Assembly: GCA_027257055.1 (NCBI GenBank)
Contig: JAPVLO010001006.1
Span: 186,001-250,000, forward strand
Reading direction: 5' to 3'
DNA: 64,000 nt
DNA from: Cephalopachus bancanus
Lineage: Eukaryota; Chordata; Mammalia; Primates; Tarsiidae
The notes under the pieces are model-generated. The model ran no database searches and had not been told where the DNA came from. It worked only from the letters and a program-made list of their open reading frames with translations. Below are positions 12,161 through 22,960 of the stretch, piece after piece. A program made the translations under genes and the position numbers. Within the stretch, counting starts at the first letter, position 1, and each line of letters opens with the position of its first letter.

Positions 12161-12210
12161 AAAATAATAATAATAATAATAAATAATAAAATAAGAAGCG
12201 TGCCTCAAGA

Positions 12211-13640
12211 CTTTACCAGAGTCAATTATTAATGAGTGGAGGCTTTTGACAGACTCCCTAAGGTTTTCAAGAGACAGAATCGTATTGTCTGCAAAGAGAG
12301 ATAGCTTCACTTCCTCTTTTCCTATTTTAATAACCCTGGTTTCCTTCTCTTACCTGATTGCTCTGGCTAGGACTTCCAGCACTATGTTGAACAGGAGGGG
12401 TGACAGTGGGCATCCTTGTCTTATTCTCATTCTTAGGGGGAATGCCTTCAATTTCTGCCCATTGAGCAAAATGTTGGCTGTGAGTTTATCATAGATGGTT
12501 CTTACTGTTTTGAGTAATGTTCCTTCTATGCCTAGGTGCTCAAAGGTTTTTATTAAGAAGGCATGAGGGATTTTGTCTAATGCTTTTTCTGCATCTAATT
12601 GATACAGAGACCTGATAATGTCCGTTCCTGTTGCCGCAGCCCCTAGGGAAGGGCACCCCCAGTGGGGAGCTTCAGGGGATCCTTGACTTCCTTGCAGACT
12701 ACTCCCAAAGATGTACTCCCTATTTACTTCCCTTCTTAGTAATCATTAGTTTGAGCAATATGGTATTAATGTAATCGTAAGTCTTGTGATTTGTGTAAGT
12801 TTTGCATCAATGTAATCATGAGTCTTGTGACTTGGGTAACTTTTGTAATGCATGATAAACTTCCTTTGCTCTAAATGTCACTAATCTAAATGTAAAAGGC
12901 AGTTGTAATTTGAGTCCAATACAATGCTCTGCTGGTTAAGTGGCTAATGTATAGGTACTGACAGCTCTGGACTATATAAGTGAACTGTAAAAGTCTGGAG
13001 GACGAGCAGAACCATTTTGGAAAGACCTCGAGTCTGGCTCTGCTCCCTAGATTCAAACTCAGAAATAACGTTCTTTCTACCAGTTCCCTGCCCCTATGAT
13101 TTATTGGTATCAAGGGGAGCAGCCAAGCGTTACTCGGGTCATAACATAATGATATAATCATGTGGTTCTTGGTTTTACATCTGTTAATGTGCTGAATTAC
13201 ATTTGTAGTCTTGTGAATGTTGAACCAGCCCTAGATCCCAGGAATGAAGCCCACCTGGTCATGGCAGATGTTCCTTGACACATGTTGTTGAATCTGATTT
13301 GCTAGAATCTAGTTTAGAATTTTTGTGTTTGTGTTCATCAAGGAAATTGGCCTGTAATTCTCTTTCCTTATTGAGTCTTTGCCAGGTTTGGATATTAGTA
13401 TGAGGCTGGCTTCATAAAATGAGCTGGGAAGCATTCCACCTTTCTCAGTTGCCTGGAATACTTTCAGTAAGATTGGGATCAACTCCTCCTTGCATGTCTT
13501 GTCGAATTCAGCTTGGAAGTCATCGGTTTGGGGCCTTTTTTGGTGGGGAGATTTCTTATGACAGAGTCCATTTCCTAGATTGCTATTTGTCTGTTTAGAG
13601 TTTCAATTTCTTCTTGTTTCAACCTGGGATTGAAAGTGGA
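12211..13640 (-). mobile_element. L1 ORF2 fragment, minus strand, interrupted by an LTR
   Basis: The plus strand shows reversed L1 ORF2 features such as TAGGACTTCCAGCACTATGT and GGTGACAGTGGGCATCCTTG (12367-12417) and GCCTGTAATTCTCTTTCCTT (13350). These match the reverse-transcriptase coding region of primate L1s. The family A LTR at 12600-13146 splits it, and frames are broken. Confidence 0.85.
12600..13146 (+). mobile_element. Solo LTR, family A copy 3 (uninterrupted), inserted in an L1
   Basis: An uninterrupted 547-base element starting TGATACAGAGACC and ending GGTCATAACA, with a perfect 4-base duplication TAAT at 12596-12599 and 13147-13150. The L1 sequence reads on across the join once it is removed. 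A TATA box TATATAAG lies at 12973-12980. The poly(A) signal equivalent reads AATAAC, a change from AATAAA in copy 1. It has the opposite orientation to the other two copies. Confidence 0.93.
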
Positions 13641-13647
13641 CTGGATA

Positions 13648-13770
13648 GCCGGGCATGGTGGCTTAAGCCTGTAATCCCAGTACTTTGGGAGGACGAGGCG
13701 AGAGGATTACCTGAGTCCAGGGGTTCGAAACCAGCCTGTGCAACTTGAAGAGACCTTGTCTCTACAAGTT
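13648..13770 (+). mobile_element. Alu left-arm fragment
   Basis: GCCGGGCATGGTGG to GTCTCTACAA; stops at the linker and abuts the family B LTR-like segment. Confidence 0.9.
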
Positions 13771-14650
13771 TATTATTCACCTTTCACAGACTGGAAAGGG
13801 GGCAGACATTCAGAGGCAGGTGTGGCGTCGAAAGGCCAAGAGCTGGGTATATTTAAGGGCCTTTGGGGTAAGGAGGGGTTTGGGCCCAGAGGGGTCTGGA
13901 CCTAAAGGAACGTCTAGGACTGTGGGTCTTTGATATTGGTGGTAGCCAGGAGTTTTAGATCTTGAGGTTGCCAGACATTAGCATCTCATGCCTGAAAGGG
14001 TTTAGTCTTTTTGCCTCAGCATAACCATTAGAAAGCCGTTCAGACATTCTACTGTGGAACAAGCAGCCTATCCCATCCCATTCACCCTCAGTAAATCTCC
14101 TTCAGATGCAAGACCAGGACAGCCCAACCATTCGTGGTTTAGCAAAATAATCTCTAGTAAACTTTTAGGTTCTTTGTCAAGGCCAAAGATCAAAAGTCAC
14201 CCTTTGGCTGGCCAAAGTCATAAAAGTAATAATGAGACCACCCCACCTTTGGTCAAGGAATGTCTGAGTTTGTGAATTGCAAATGTCTAACAAGTCTCTT
14301 GCAGGAACCCTGCCCCCAGAGTTACCCTAATCTGCCCTTGGTGACCCCACCGTGGCAGCAATCACGTGACTAACCCACCCATCTGCCTGCTGTCCACCAC
14401 CTGAGGTCTGTCCCTGCGCTTGCCTGCCCCTTTGTGATGACGTGGAGCAGACCATCCCCCAATCACCCTAATGATCTTCCCCCATCAAGGGGAATGGTTA
14501 AAAGGTCCCCTCCTGGCTTTGGCTCCCATCTCCTTGGAGAGGTGAATCTTCTCTCTCTAATTCACTTTTAAATAAACTTTTCTTTCTTTGCCTTATTGTG
14601 TGTTGCAGTTCTTTGCATTTACTCAGCTCTCTGAGTTACTGGTGCCATGT
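13771..14650 (+). mobile_element. LTR-like segment, family B copy 2
   Basis: The part from 14343 matches the copy at 7035-7420, with AATAAA at 14571-14576 and TTGCAGTTCTTTGCAT after it. Upstream sequence, including a TATA-like GGGTATATTTAAGG near 13850, has no clear counterpart in copy 1 and may be more of the U3 region. Sequence after TACTGGTGCCATG (14637-14649) could be the start of a decayed internal region. Confidence 0.5.
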
Positions 14651-14831
14651 CTCCCCTCCTCTCCATCTCTCCATCTGCCCTCACCCTGTCCTGCCCTCAC
14701 CCTGTCCCTACCTAACAATGCCCTCTGGTGGCAGGCTAGATGGGAGGAGACAAGGGAAGGGGTTTTTCCTTCAAGAGAACTGCCAGCTATTTGCAATCCA
14801 CAAGCACCTTCAGCAAAAAGGTGATCTTATG

Positions 14832-14876
14832 ACCATTTCTATGGCTTCAGCCAGCTGAGGGGTGATCTTTGACCTT
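14832..14876. repeat. 44-base direct repeat flanking a 700-base block, copy 1
   Basis: Contains CTTCAGCCAGCTGAGGGGTG and recurs at 15571-15614 with three mismatches. Confidence 0.85.
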
Positions 14877-15570
14877 CCACCTTCAACAGGGAACCTGAAA
14901 GTTTCCCAGAGATTGTTAGGCTCAACTGCGACTTGAAAGGTTGGGCACTTTCTGCAGAGCTGAGGCCAACAGACCCCTTGCTACTTAAGCGGCAGAGATC
15001 TAAGGTCACATTTTAGGGACCTAAAATATGCCCAGGACCAAGTCCCTGGAAGCAGAAGACAGGCCTTGGTGAGGATCTTCATAAGCTCTAATCCTGCTCC
15101 CTATTTTAAGCAACTTTAAGACTCTACAAAACAATCCACTCTCCCCATTTCTCCTCTCTCTCCTCTTCCCTGTTCTAAAAAAAAAAAAAAGAGGGGGGAG
15201 GAAAAAAAAAGAAAGGTTGGGCTGGACGGTAGGCTGCCATTTGGCCTGCAGTAAAATGTCTGAACGCTTCCCAAAACCCACCCATTGGAAATTTATCTAT
15301 CTATGTCTAACCTGTGTTAGATTCAAAGCGTGTCAGTCAAAGCACAAATGGCTATCTATGCTGAGGCAAAGTGTGAACTTAGCTTATTCTAAGTTTCTTG
15401 GGGTCCCTCCTTTCACTCATTAATAAGTGGGACCTGAACATTAATCACATTAGCACCAGGGAGGGATGGGCAGTCACTGGGCACTGCTCCTGGGGCCATA
15501 TGCAACAACACAACATAGAGGGTAGCTGGTCCTGTACCGGGGGAGTGAGGGCCAGTTGGAGGCCCAAACT
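14877..15570. other. Unassigned block between 44-base direct repeats
   Basis: Contains an A14 tract at 15178 followed by GAGGGGGGAGG and more A, and CTATCTATCTATG near 15295. No coding signal. Confidence 0.5.
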
Positions 15571-15614
15571 TCATTTCTATGACTTCAGCCAGCTGAGGGG
15601 TGATCTTGGACCTT
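15571..15614. repeat. 44-base direct repeat flanking a 700-base block, copy 2
   Basis: Second copy of 14832-14876. The block between them (14877-15570) has an internal A-rich tract near 15178-15210 and no recognised family. Confidence 0.85.
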
Positions 15615-15685
15615 GTGTGATTAATCCTTACTTGTTTTTGTTTGTTTGTTTGTTTGAGCCTACTTGTATAATTAATCCTTACTTG

Positions 15686-15990
15686 TTTTTGTTTGTTTGT
15701 TTGTTTGCGTCAAAGTCTCACTCTGTCATCCAGGCTGGAGTGCAGTGGCGCATTCATGGCCACTGCAGCCCGGACCTGCTGGGCTCAGGCAAATTTTCTG
15801 CCTCAGCCTTCCAAGTAGCTGGAACTACAAGTGCACACCACCACGCCTGGCTAATTTTTTTATTTAGTGTAGATACAAGGTCTCACCAAGTTGCCCAGGC
15901 CGGTCTCCAACCCCTAGGCTCACACAGTCCTCTCGCCTTGGTTTCTCAAAGTGCTGGGATTACAGGCTTGAGTCACTGCACCCAGCCTCG
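15686..15990 (-). mobile_element. Alu
   Basis: Full dimer with a (GTTT)n tail. TTAATCCTTACTTG lies on both sides (15671-15684, 15991-16004), with a third copy at 15620. Confidence 0.92.
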
Positions 15991-16320
15991 TTAATCCTTA
16001 CTTGTACCCCACATCTCTATAATAAACTAAACTTAAAAAGAAATAAGTATAATAAAATGAGAAGTGTGAACATCATCTGGCCTTTTCTTACTTTCCCATA
16101 CCGTTCTTTGTGTTTAGTCATAGTTAAGCACCTAAATAAAACGTGTTGTTTGTCAAACCCTGAGGGTTTAGGTTTAATGACTTCCTGAATTTCTGGTTGT
16201 GTATCCTATGATGTGTGGGTTAATCACTGTGAAAACAAAACACAGAAAAATAAATCTTTTGAATTAAAGACCAACAAAACGAATGCACCAAGCAACAATT
16301 AATTTATTAAAAGAAAAGGA

Positions 16321-16636
16321 GGCCGGGTTTGGTGGCTCAGGCTATAATCCCAGCAGTTTGGGAGGCCGAGGTAAGTGGATTGCCTGAGCTCGTGGGTTTG
16401 AGACCCGCCCGGGCAACTTGGCGAGACCTGTCTGTACAAACAAATAAAAAATTAGCCTGGTGTGGTAGCACACACCTGTAGTTCTGACTACTTGGAAGGC
16501 TGAGATGGAAGGATCGCCAGAGCCCAGTAGGCCGACACGGGGGTGGCCGTGAGTGTGCCACTGCACTCCAGCCTGGGCAACGGGGTGAGACTCCAACTCA
16601 AAAAAAAAAAAAGAGAGAGAGAAAAGAAAAGAAAAA
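16321..16636 (+). mobile_element. Alu
   Basis: Full dimer with GAGAGAGAAAAG tail, followed at once by another Alu. Confidence 0.92.
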
Positions 16637-16932
16637 GCTGGGTGTGGTGGCTCACACCTGTAATCCTAGCACTTTGGGAGGCAGAGGCGAGAGGATTGCC
16701 TGAGTGCAGGGTTTGAGAAGAGCCTGGGCAATTTGACAAGACCTTTTCTCTACAAAAAATCAAAAAAATTAGCAGGGCATGGTGGCGTGTGCCTGTAGTT
16801 CCAACTACTTGGAAGACTGAGGTGGAAGGATCATCCGAGCTCAGCAGGTCGAGGCTGCGGGGGCCGTGAGTGTGCCACCGCACTCCAGCCTGATTGGCAG
16901 AGACTCCAATTCAAAAAAACAAAAACAAAAAA
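16637..16932 (+). mobile_element. Alu
   Basis: Full dimer in the tail of the previous one; AAAAACAAAAA tail. Confidence 0.92.
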
Positions 16933-17028
16933 GAGAAAGAAAAAAGCAAACAACTTTTTAAATGACATCTTATACATTAAGTAAAAATACCAGCATTAAC
17001 TATATATATGTATTTACATAGTGTGTAA

Positions 17029-17032
<4 letters not shown>

Positions 17033-17095
<63 letters not shown>
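17033..17095. repeat. (TA)n next to a long T-tract
   Basis: About 17 TA units followed by 29 T residues. The T run is the reversed tail of the Alu at 17067-17376; a short CA repeat (17382-17400) lies at its other end. Confidence 0.9.
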
Positions 17096-17376
17096 AGTTG
17101 GAGTCTCACTCTTGTCACCCAGGCTAGAGGGCGTTGGCACACTCACGGCCACTGGAGCCTTGACCTACTGGGCTTAGGTGATCCTTCAGCCTCAGCCTTC
17201 CAAGTATCTGGAACTACAGAAGCACACCACCACGCCCGGCTAGTTTTTGAGTTTTATCGTAGAGATGAGGTCTTACCAAGTTGCCCAGGCTGGTCTTGAA
17301 ACCCCGGGCTCAGGCAATCCTCTCGTCTTGGCCTCCCAAAGAGCTGAGATTACAGGCTGATCCACCACGCCCAACC
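17067..17376 (-). mobile_element. Alu
   Basis: Long T-tract, then full dimer ending CACGCCCAACC; dinucleotide repeats lie at both ends. Confidence 0.92.
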
Positions 17377-17627
17377 TATATACACACACATACACACACA
17401 TAACATTGATATTACATCACATGCTTCTTAGAACATGTTCCCTCATATCAACTTAAAACTTGATCACAATTTAAAATCATGGAAGAAAACTTGTCTCCTT
17501 TGTTTTCTGTTTTTAGAGTTCAAGTACAGGAAGTCATCAAACCAAGATGTCAACGTAGAAACCACTGGCTATGCACCAATTATGACAGACTGACACAAAA
17601 GATGAGTCAGGGGTCTTCTGGATTCTT

Positions 17628-17913
17628 TTCTTTTTTTTTTTGAGTTGGAGTCTCACTCTGTCCCAGACTGGAGTGCAGTGGCCGCCCCCAGCCACCACAG
17701 CCTCGACCTGCTGGGCTCCGGCGATCCTTCCGCCTCTGCCTTCCGAGTAGCCGGAATTACAGGCATGTGCTACCACGCCCGGCTGATTTTTTGATTTATT
17801 GTAGAGATGAGGTCTCGCTGCCCAGGCGGGTCTCGAACCCGCGGGTTCAGGCAATCCACTCACCTCAGCCTCCCAAAGGCGCGGGATTACAGGCTGAGCC
17901 ACCGAGCCCGGCT
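17628..17913 (-). mobile_element. Alu, lineage-specific young type
   Basis: Perfect 15-base duplication GTCTTCTGGATTCTT (17613-17627, 17914-17928). Confidence 0.95.
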
Positions 17914-17928
17914 GTCTTCTGGATTCTT

Positions 17929-18332
17929 ACACAGGTCTCTGGAACCCTACAATGGTGTCAACCTTCTACCTGAGATGAAAGGGAATGATGCAGCGTGACA
18001 GTTTGTAGGTTTCATGTAGGCGTTCACATTGACATTAAAGCAAAAGCAAACGGAAAAATGTCTTCGAGTAAAAACACTGACCATGAAATCACCCTGGAGA
18101 AGGGTTCCTTCTTCCCTTTACTTGCCAAACGAAACACAGAAATAGTCAGAAAAGCAAACAAAAAGCCAAATAAAACAAAACTCAGGGTGAAGCACCTCTG
18201 ATGATAACCAGTATACAGCAAGGGGCAGAGAGATGGCATTTCCTTGGTGACAGTCCTGGCTGGTTCTGTTTGGCTGGTTCTGATTTCAAACACACCCTCT
18301 TCTGCAAAAGGCACTCACATATTGTCTGTTTG
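17929..18332. other. Spacer, no recognised feature
   Basis: Unique; 68- and 96-codon overlapping frames on opposite strands look fortuitous. Confidence 0.45.
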
Positions 18333-18640
18333 TTAGTTTGTTTATTTATTCATTTATTTGAGCTGCAGTCTTACTCTATCACCCAGGCTGGAGTGCAGTG
18401 GCATGCACATGGCCACTACAACCTTGACCTGCTGGCTCAGGCGATCCTTCTGCCTCAGCCATCCAAGTAGCCACAACTACAGGCACATATCACCACACCT
18501 GGTTAATTTTTTAATTTATTGTAGAGACAGGGTCTCGCCATGTTACCCAGGCTGGTCTTGAACCCATGGGCTCAGGCAATTCTCTCACCTCCACCTCCCA
18601 AAGTGCTGAGATTATAGGAGTGAGCCATCGCACCCAGCTA
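18333..18640 (-). mobile_element. Alu
   Basis: Perfect duplication ATATTGTCTGTTT on both sides (18320-18332, 18641-18653). Confidence 0.94.
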
Positions 18641-18835
18641 ATATTGTCTGTTTTAAATCATACAGTGGGATTCCATACATGGGAGTTTCTCCTACAGATG
18701 TAAGAGAGATAGGCTGAGGAAATGGTGTCACAAAGAAGAGTATAAGAAATACACATTCTGGATAAATGTGCACTTTTCTTTCATTAAAGGACAATCGATA
18801 TAATAGTTAAAAATTTTTCATTGAAAAGTTAGGAA

Positions 18836-19125
18836 GCCGGACGTGGTGGCTTAAGCCTTTAATCCTAGCACTTTGGGAGGCCGAGGCGAGAGGATTGCCT
18901 GAGCCCGCGGGTTCGAGACCAGTCTGGGCAGCTTGGCGAGACCTCATCTCTACAATAAATCAAAAAATTAGCCGGCATCGTGGTGCGTGCCTGTAGTTTC
19001 GGCTACATGGAAGGCTAAGGTGAAAGGATCACCTGAGCCCAGCAGGTCGAGGCTATGGTCACTGTGAGTGTGCCACTGTCCTCCAGCTTGGGTGACAGAG
19101 TGAGACTCCGACTCAAAAAAATAAA
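18836..19125 (+). mobile_element. Alu
   Basis: Full dimer starting GCCGGACGTGG and ending in A-rich ATAAAATTAAAAG. Confidence 0.92.
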
Positions 19126-19458
19126 ATTAAAAGATTTAAAAATAGAGGCATCTGGTGGAACACCATTTGCAGTTTAGTCCTAAACACAGCTATCTCCTGA
19201 GGCTCATGACAGACTGAGAAGCTGTCCCGTAGTGGAGGAGATAAGAAGACAAGACAGCTAACTAAATGTAGTGTGGGACCCTAGGCCAGAAGAGACCTGA
19301 GTAAGATCTGCAGATTAGGTGTGGAAGGCAGGACTAGGGGAAGGTGGGGGCCAGTCCAAGTGGAGGGGCCCACAGGATGCAGATCCCCCTTCTTTATTAC
19401 ATCTTCATTTCCTTTTAAAGTCTCAAGGGCAGAGAGGGCAGTAATGTCAAATAAAAAA

Positions 19459-19581
19459 GGCCAGCCCACGGCGGTGTGGTGGCTCATGCCTGTAATCCCA
19501 GCACTTTTGGAGTTGGAGGTGAGAGGATTGCCTGAGCCCAGGGGCAACTTGGGAGACCATGTCTCTACAATTAAAAAAACA
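19459..19581 (+). mobile_element. Alu left arm, host of a nested Alu
   Basis: Left arm up to TCTCTACAATTAAAAAAAC; its right arm resumes at 19882. Confidence 0.9.
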
Positions 19582-19881
19582 GCCGGGCTCAGTGGCTCAG
19601 CCTGTAATCCCAGCACTTTGGGAGGCTGAGGTGAGTGGATTGCCTGAGCCCGCGGGTTCAAGACCCACCTGGGCAATTTGATGAGACCTTGCCTCCACAA
19701 TAAATCAAAAATTAGTCGGGCATGGTAGCACGCGCCTGTAGTTCCAGTTACTTGGAAGGCCCAGGTGGAAGGATCGCTAGAGCCCAGCCGGTCGAGGCTG
19801 CGGTGGCTGGGAGTGTTCCATTGCACTCCAGTCTGGGTGACAGAGTGAGACTCCAACTCAGAAAAAAAAAAAAAAAAAAAA
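19582..19881 (+). mobile_element. Alu nested in the A-rich linker of another Alu
   Basis: Full dimer with a 21-base tail, placed exactly at the mid-element A-run of the host copy. Confidence 0.92.
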
Positions 19882-20058
19882 GCCAGGCATGATGGTATGC
19901 ACCTGTAGTCCCAGCTATTTGGAAGACTGGGGCAGAAGAGTCATCTGAGCCCAGTTGGTTGAGGCTGTGGTAGCCATGAGTGTACCACTGCACCCCAGCC
20001 TTGGTGACAGAGTGAGACTCCAACTCAAAAAATGAAATAATAATAATAATAAATAAAG
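19882..20058 (+). mobile_element. Alu right arm, continuation of 19459-19581
   Basis: Right arm beginning GCCAGGCATGATGG, with an (AAT)n tail at 20036-20054. Confidence 0.9.
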
Positions 20059-20745
20059 AGGACCATATGCTTGATCTAGAAAAGTGCTGGTCAAATACTG
20101 GAAAGCAAAATACCACGCTGAAAGAGTGAGTGTATTATTACAGTTAAAATACTGTGTAGATACAGCAGTGTCTTGTAATCCAAGCTTTGATCCTTTACCT
20201 TTTTCCTTGGATTCAATCACTTTCAAGTACTCCTGGAGATGACCCAAGGGGACTTCAAAAAAAACAAAAGCTGGAGGAAAAAGGTGACAGAAAACAGAAG
20301 GAGCTTTCCACACAGAAGAGTTCTGCAGGTCAGTCAACTGGTTAACTGGGAGTGTAAATGCTGCCAAAATTCCTGCCTGAGGCTCCAATTTTCAAGGTCA
20401 CTGGTTTCTGGATTCAGGTTTTGTTTCAAGAATGCATGACTCATACAAACCGGCTGTGGGATCAGACCTGGCACCCGAGACTGGAGATGCAAACTTCTGA
20501 CTTTCAATAATCACAGAGCTGCTTCCAGGTTAAAATTCAGAACCGCTCTTCTGGGCCCAGTCTAGCTTATGCTGTCTCATGATTTCACCTGGTGGAAGAA
20601 CACGAGGGCCACGCCCCTTTCTGGGACAGACATATGATGTCATTAGAATGGTGTTTCCAAACCGCACCCCAGTACTGAATGTAACCCAGCCAGAACAAAG
20701 ACACCAGTTTTTGATCATTTCTGCCAAGCATTGCTTGCTAGGGAA
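20059..20745. other. Intron spacer, no recognised exon
   Basis: A 65-codon minus frame (20530-20727) and the minus frame at 20239-20388 were checked for DAPK1 and match none of it. No assignment. Confidence 0.4.
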
Positions 20746-21009
20746 TTTCTTTTCTCACTGTCACCCAGGCTGGAGTGCAGTGACATGCTCCCGGTCACCA
20801 CAGCCTCGACCTGCTGGGCTCAGGTGATCCTTCTGCCTCAGCCTTCCAAGTACCTGGAACTACAGGCATGTGCCATTACATCCAGCTAATTTTTCTTGAT
20901 TTTATTGTAGAAACGTCAAGTTGTCCAGGCTGGTCTTGAACCCACAGACTCAGGCAATCCTCTCACCTCGGCCTCCCAAAATGCTGGGATTATAGGTATG
21001 AGCCACTGG
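20746..21009 (-). mobile_element. Alu
   Basis: Right-arm end is shortened (TCTTTTCTCACTGTCACC) and there is a small linker-region deletion. Confidence 0.9.
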
Positions 21010-21015
21010 TGAGGA

Positions 21016-21318
21016 TTTTTTTCTTTTTTTTTTTTTTTAGTCAGAGTCTCACTCTGTCACCCAGGCTGGAGTGCAGTGGCATGCTCACAGTCACCACAGC
21101 CTCAACCTGCTGGGCTCAGGCGATCCTTCCCCCTTAGTCTTCCAAGAAGCTGGAACTATAGGTGTGTGCTACCATGCCTGGCTAATTTTTTGATTTATTG
21201 TAGAGATGAGGTCTCACCAAGTTGCACAGGCTGGTCTCGAACCCCTGGAGTTGGGCAATCCTCTCACCTCGGCCTCCCAAAGTGTTGGGATTATAGGCTT
21301 AAGCCACCGAGCTCAGTC
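21016..21318 (-). mobile_element. Alu
   Basis: Full dimer, same orientation and directly after the previous one; flanks GGTGAGGATTTTT and TGCTGGGGATTTTT. Confidence 0.92.
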
Positions 21319-21621
21319 TGCTGGGGATTTTTAATGTGTGCCTCACATGGAAATTACTCTATATGCCTGTGCACTTGTTCTCTGTCTTTGTGTCCACAGA
21401 CATTGTCTCCACAAGGACACTTCACTGCCTTTCCAAATTGTTTGTGAATCCAATTAATCTGTTTGGAGCTGGTTACCCAACATTCCATGGAAAGCAGCCA
21501 TCCTAAGGGCAGCCAGGAATAGCAGGTAAGTTCCAGGTGCCCTGGGGGAGTGAGGGGCAACCCAGGGAAGAGGGCACTGTATTCCTAAACTAACAGACTC
21601 TGAAGACAAAAACAAAATAAA

Positions 21622-21920
21622 GCTGGGCTCAGTGGCTCATGCCTGTAATCCCAACACCTTGGGAGGTCGAAGCGAGAGGATTGCTTGAACCCAGGGGTTT
21701 GAGACTAGCTTGGGCAACATAGTGAGACCTTGTCTCTACAAGTCAAAAAATTAGCTGGGTGTGGTGGCAGGTGCCTATAGTCCCAGGTACCTGGGAGGCT
21801 GAGGAGGAAGGATCACCTGAGCCCAGGAGGTCGAGGCCGCAGTGAGCCATGATCATGCCACTGCACTCCATCCTGAGAGACAGTGAGACCTCAAATCAAA
21901 AATAAACAAATAAAAAAAAA
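21622..21920 (+). mobile_element. Older Alu
   Basis: Standard-type right arm (GTGAGCCATGATCATGCC) unlike the GTGGCCGTGAGCG of the local lineage. Confidence 0.9.
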
Positions 21921-22156
21921 GACGAAACATAAGAAACAAGACAAAAGACAGCTCCTAAGCTGAGGCAGAAGCAGAGGCTGCAGTTTAGAGCATCACTTGA
22001 GGCCGCAGGCAATAGTCACACATCTGGCAATATCACGGGTAGTTGGGCCGTTTCCACCGGGCCTCCCCAGGCTCACACCACCTCCAGGAGCTGGGAACTG
22101 GGACACATGAGAGTCCCCAGAGACCCACCGCCCTGCCCAGGCCCCGCCAGGCTCAC

Positions 22157-22345
22157 CTCGCCTGTGCTGTGCAGCTGCTGAGCGACGTGCCGGAGGTCCT
22201 CCTCGCTGGTCAGGGGGTTCAGCTGGTCCTGCACGTCGTACACGAACTGCTGCAGCGACATAAGCTGGTTGGGCCCGTTGAGCTTCCTCCAGGAAGGCAG
22301 CGTGGAGATGATCTTCTCACACAGGTGAGTCATGGGAGGGCAGGC
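22157..22345 (-). CDS. DAPK1: DAPK1 internal exon, start of COR region (third of three)
   Basis: A 189-base, 63-codon exon, phase 0 at both ends. The peptide contains CPPMTHLCEKIISTLPSWRK and NGPNQLMSLQQFVYDVQDQL and ends in HSTGE, essentially the human DAPK1 sequence around residues 950-1012, the linker and start of the COR-like region after ROC. The acceptor is CCTTCCAG (AG at 22347-22346) and the donor is GGCGAG followed by GTGAGC (GT at 22156-22155). The first residue is Ala where human has Val. The next human exon was not recognised between here and position 1, so it probably lies beyond the left edge. The long open frame running past both splice sites is read-through and not extra coding sequence. 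Confidence 0.95.
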
Positions 22346-22960
22346 CTGGAAGGGCAAGGCAGCGGCAGGTTGACTCACCTGTGCAGGTGAACTCACCTCT
22401 CTGGGAGGAGCCCGGTGGAGAGGGCGGGCACCGCTCAATCAGGCTCATGGCAGGTGACTCCACGAAAGAGTGAGTGTTTAGGGTTGAGTACGGGGCAGTT
22501 GTTTTTATAGAGTTGCCTTGAAGCTGAATCTGTTTATTAAATACAAGGTTTTATGGAGGCTTTTCAGTTCTCCTGGTCATAAGCAGACAGTGGGTCTTCC
22601 GAAAACGTTTTTGGAATTGTGGATTCCGTCAACGGCTAACGCTCACCAGCTCCGAACGTTCCGCTCACTCGCTCACCCCTTCCTCCCTCCCTCCTTTCTT
22701 CACTCTCTCGCTCACCTGCTCACCTGTACCTAACTGTTTCAGCCAGGCAGTGGTGACTTTATGAACAAAGAGAGGAAAAAAATAAGAATGAGTATCATTA
22801 CCAAAGTTAGAATGAGTTTTTACTGGTCAGTTAGGTGGAGACCGCTGCTAAAATACTGTTTCAAAACAGGCCAGTTGTTGGTAAGTGGCTTGAAATGGGT
22901 TTTTAACCTTTTAAGTTGGTTACATAGACTCAAATAACCCACACACCTTCCCAATTAGAA
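22346..22960. other. DAPK1 intron, left of the retrocopy
   Basis: Unique, with CTCACC(T/C) repeats near 22690-22725; no other feature. Confidence 0.6.

Larger units (their letters stand above)
11704..12207. repeat. Clustered copies of a GAGGCACACTTCTTATTTT motif with a fold-back
   Basis: Four near copies of the motif lie in tandem at 11704-11785. A fifth piece (CACTTCTTATTTTATT) follows the Alu at about 12076, and an inverted copy (AAAATAAGAAGCGTGCCTC) ends at 12207. (ATT)n at 12090-12120 pairs with (AAT)n at 12162-12195 across a 41-base Alu fragment loop. Confidence 0.85.

Noticed and set aside
15398..15994. 198-codon plus-strand frame
   Set aside because: Its C-terminal half is a translated reverse Alu (WSLT/SHSV-type text), as are dozens of others in the window.
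20530..20727. 65-codon minus frame that looked exon-like
   Set aside because: Compared from memory with downstream DAPK1 exons and did not match; no other family came to mind.
22073..22438. 121-codon frame as the coding unit at the DAPK1 exon
   Set aside because: DAPK1 homology stops exactly at the AG and GT splice sites; the ends are intron read-through.
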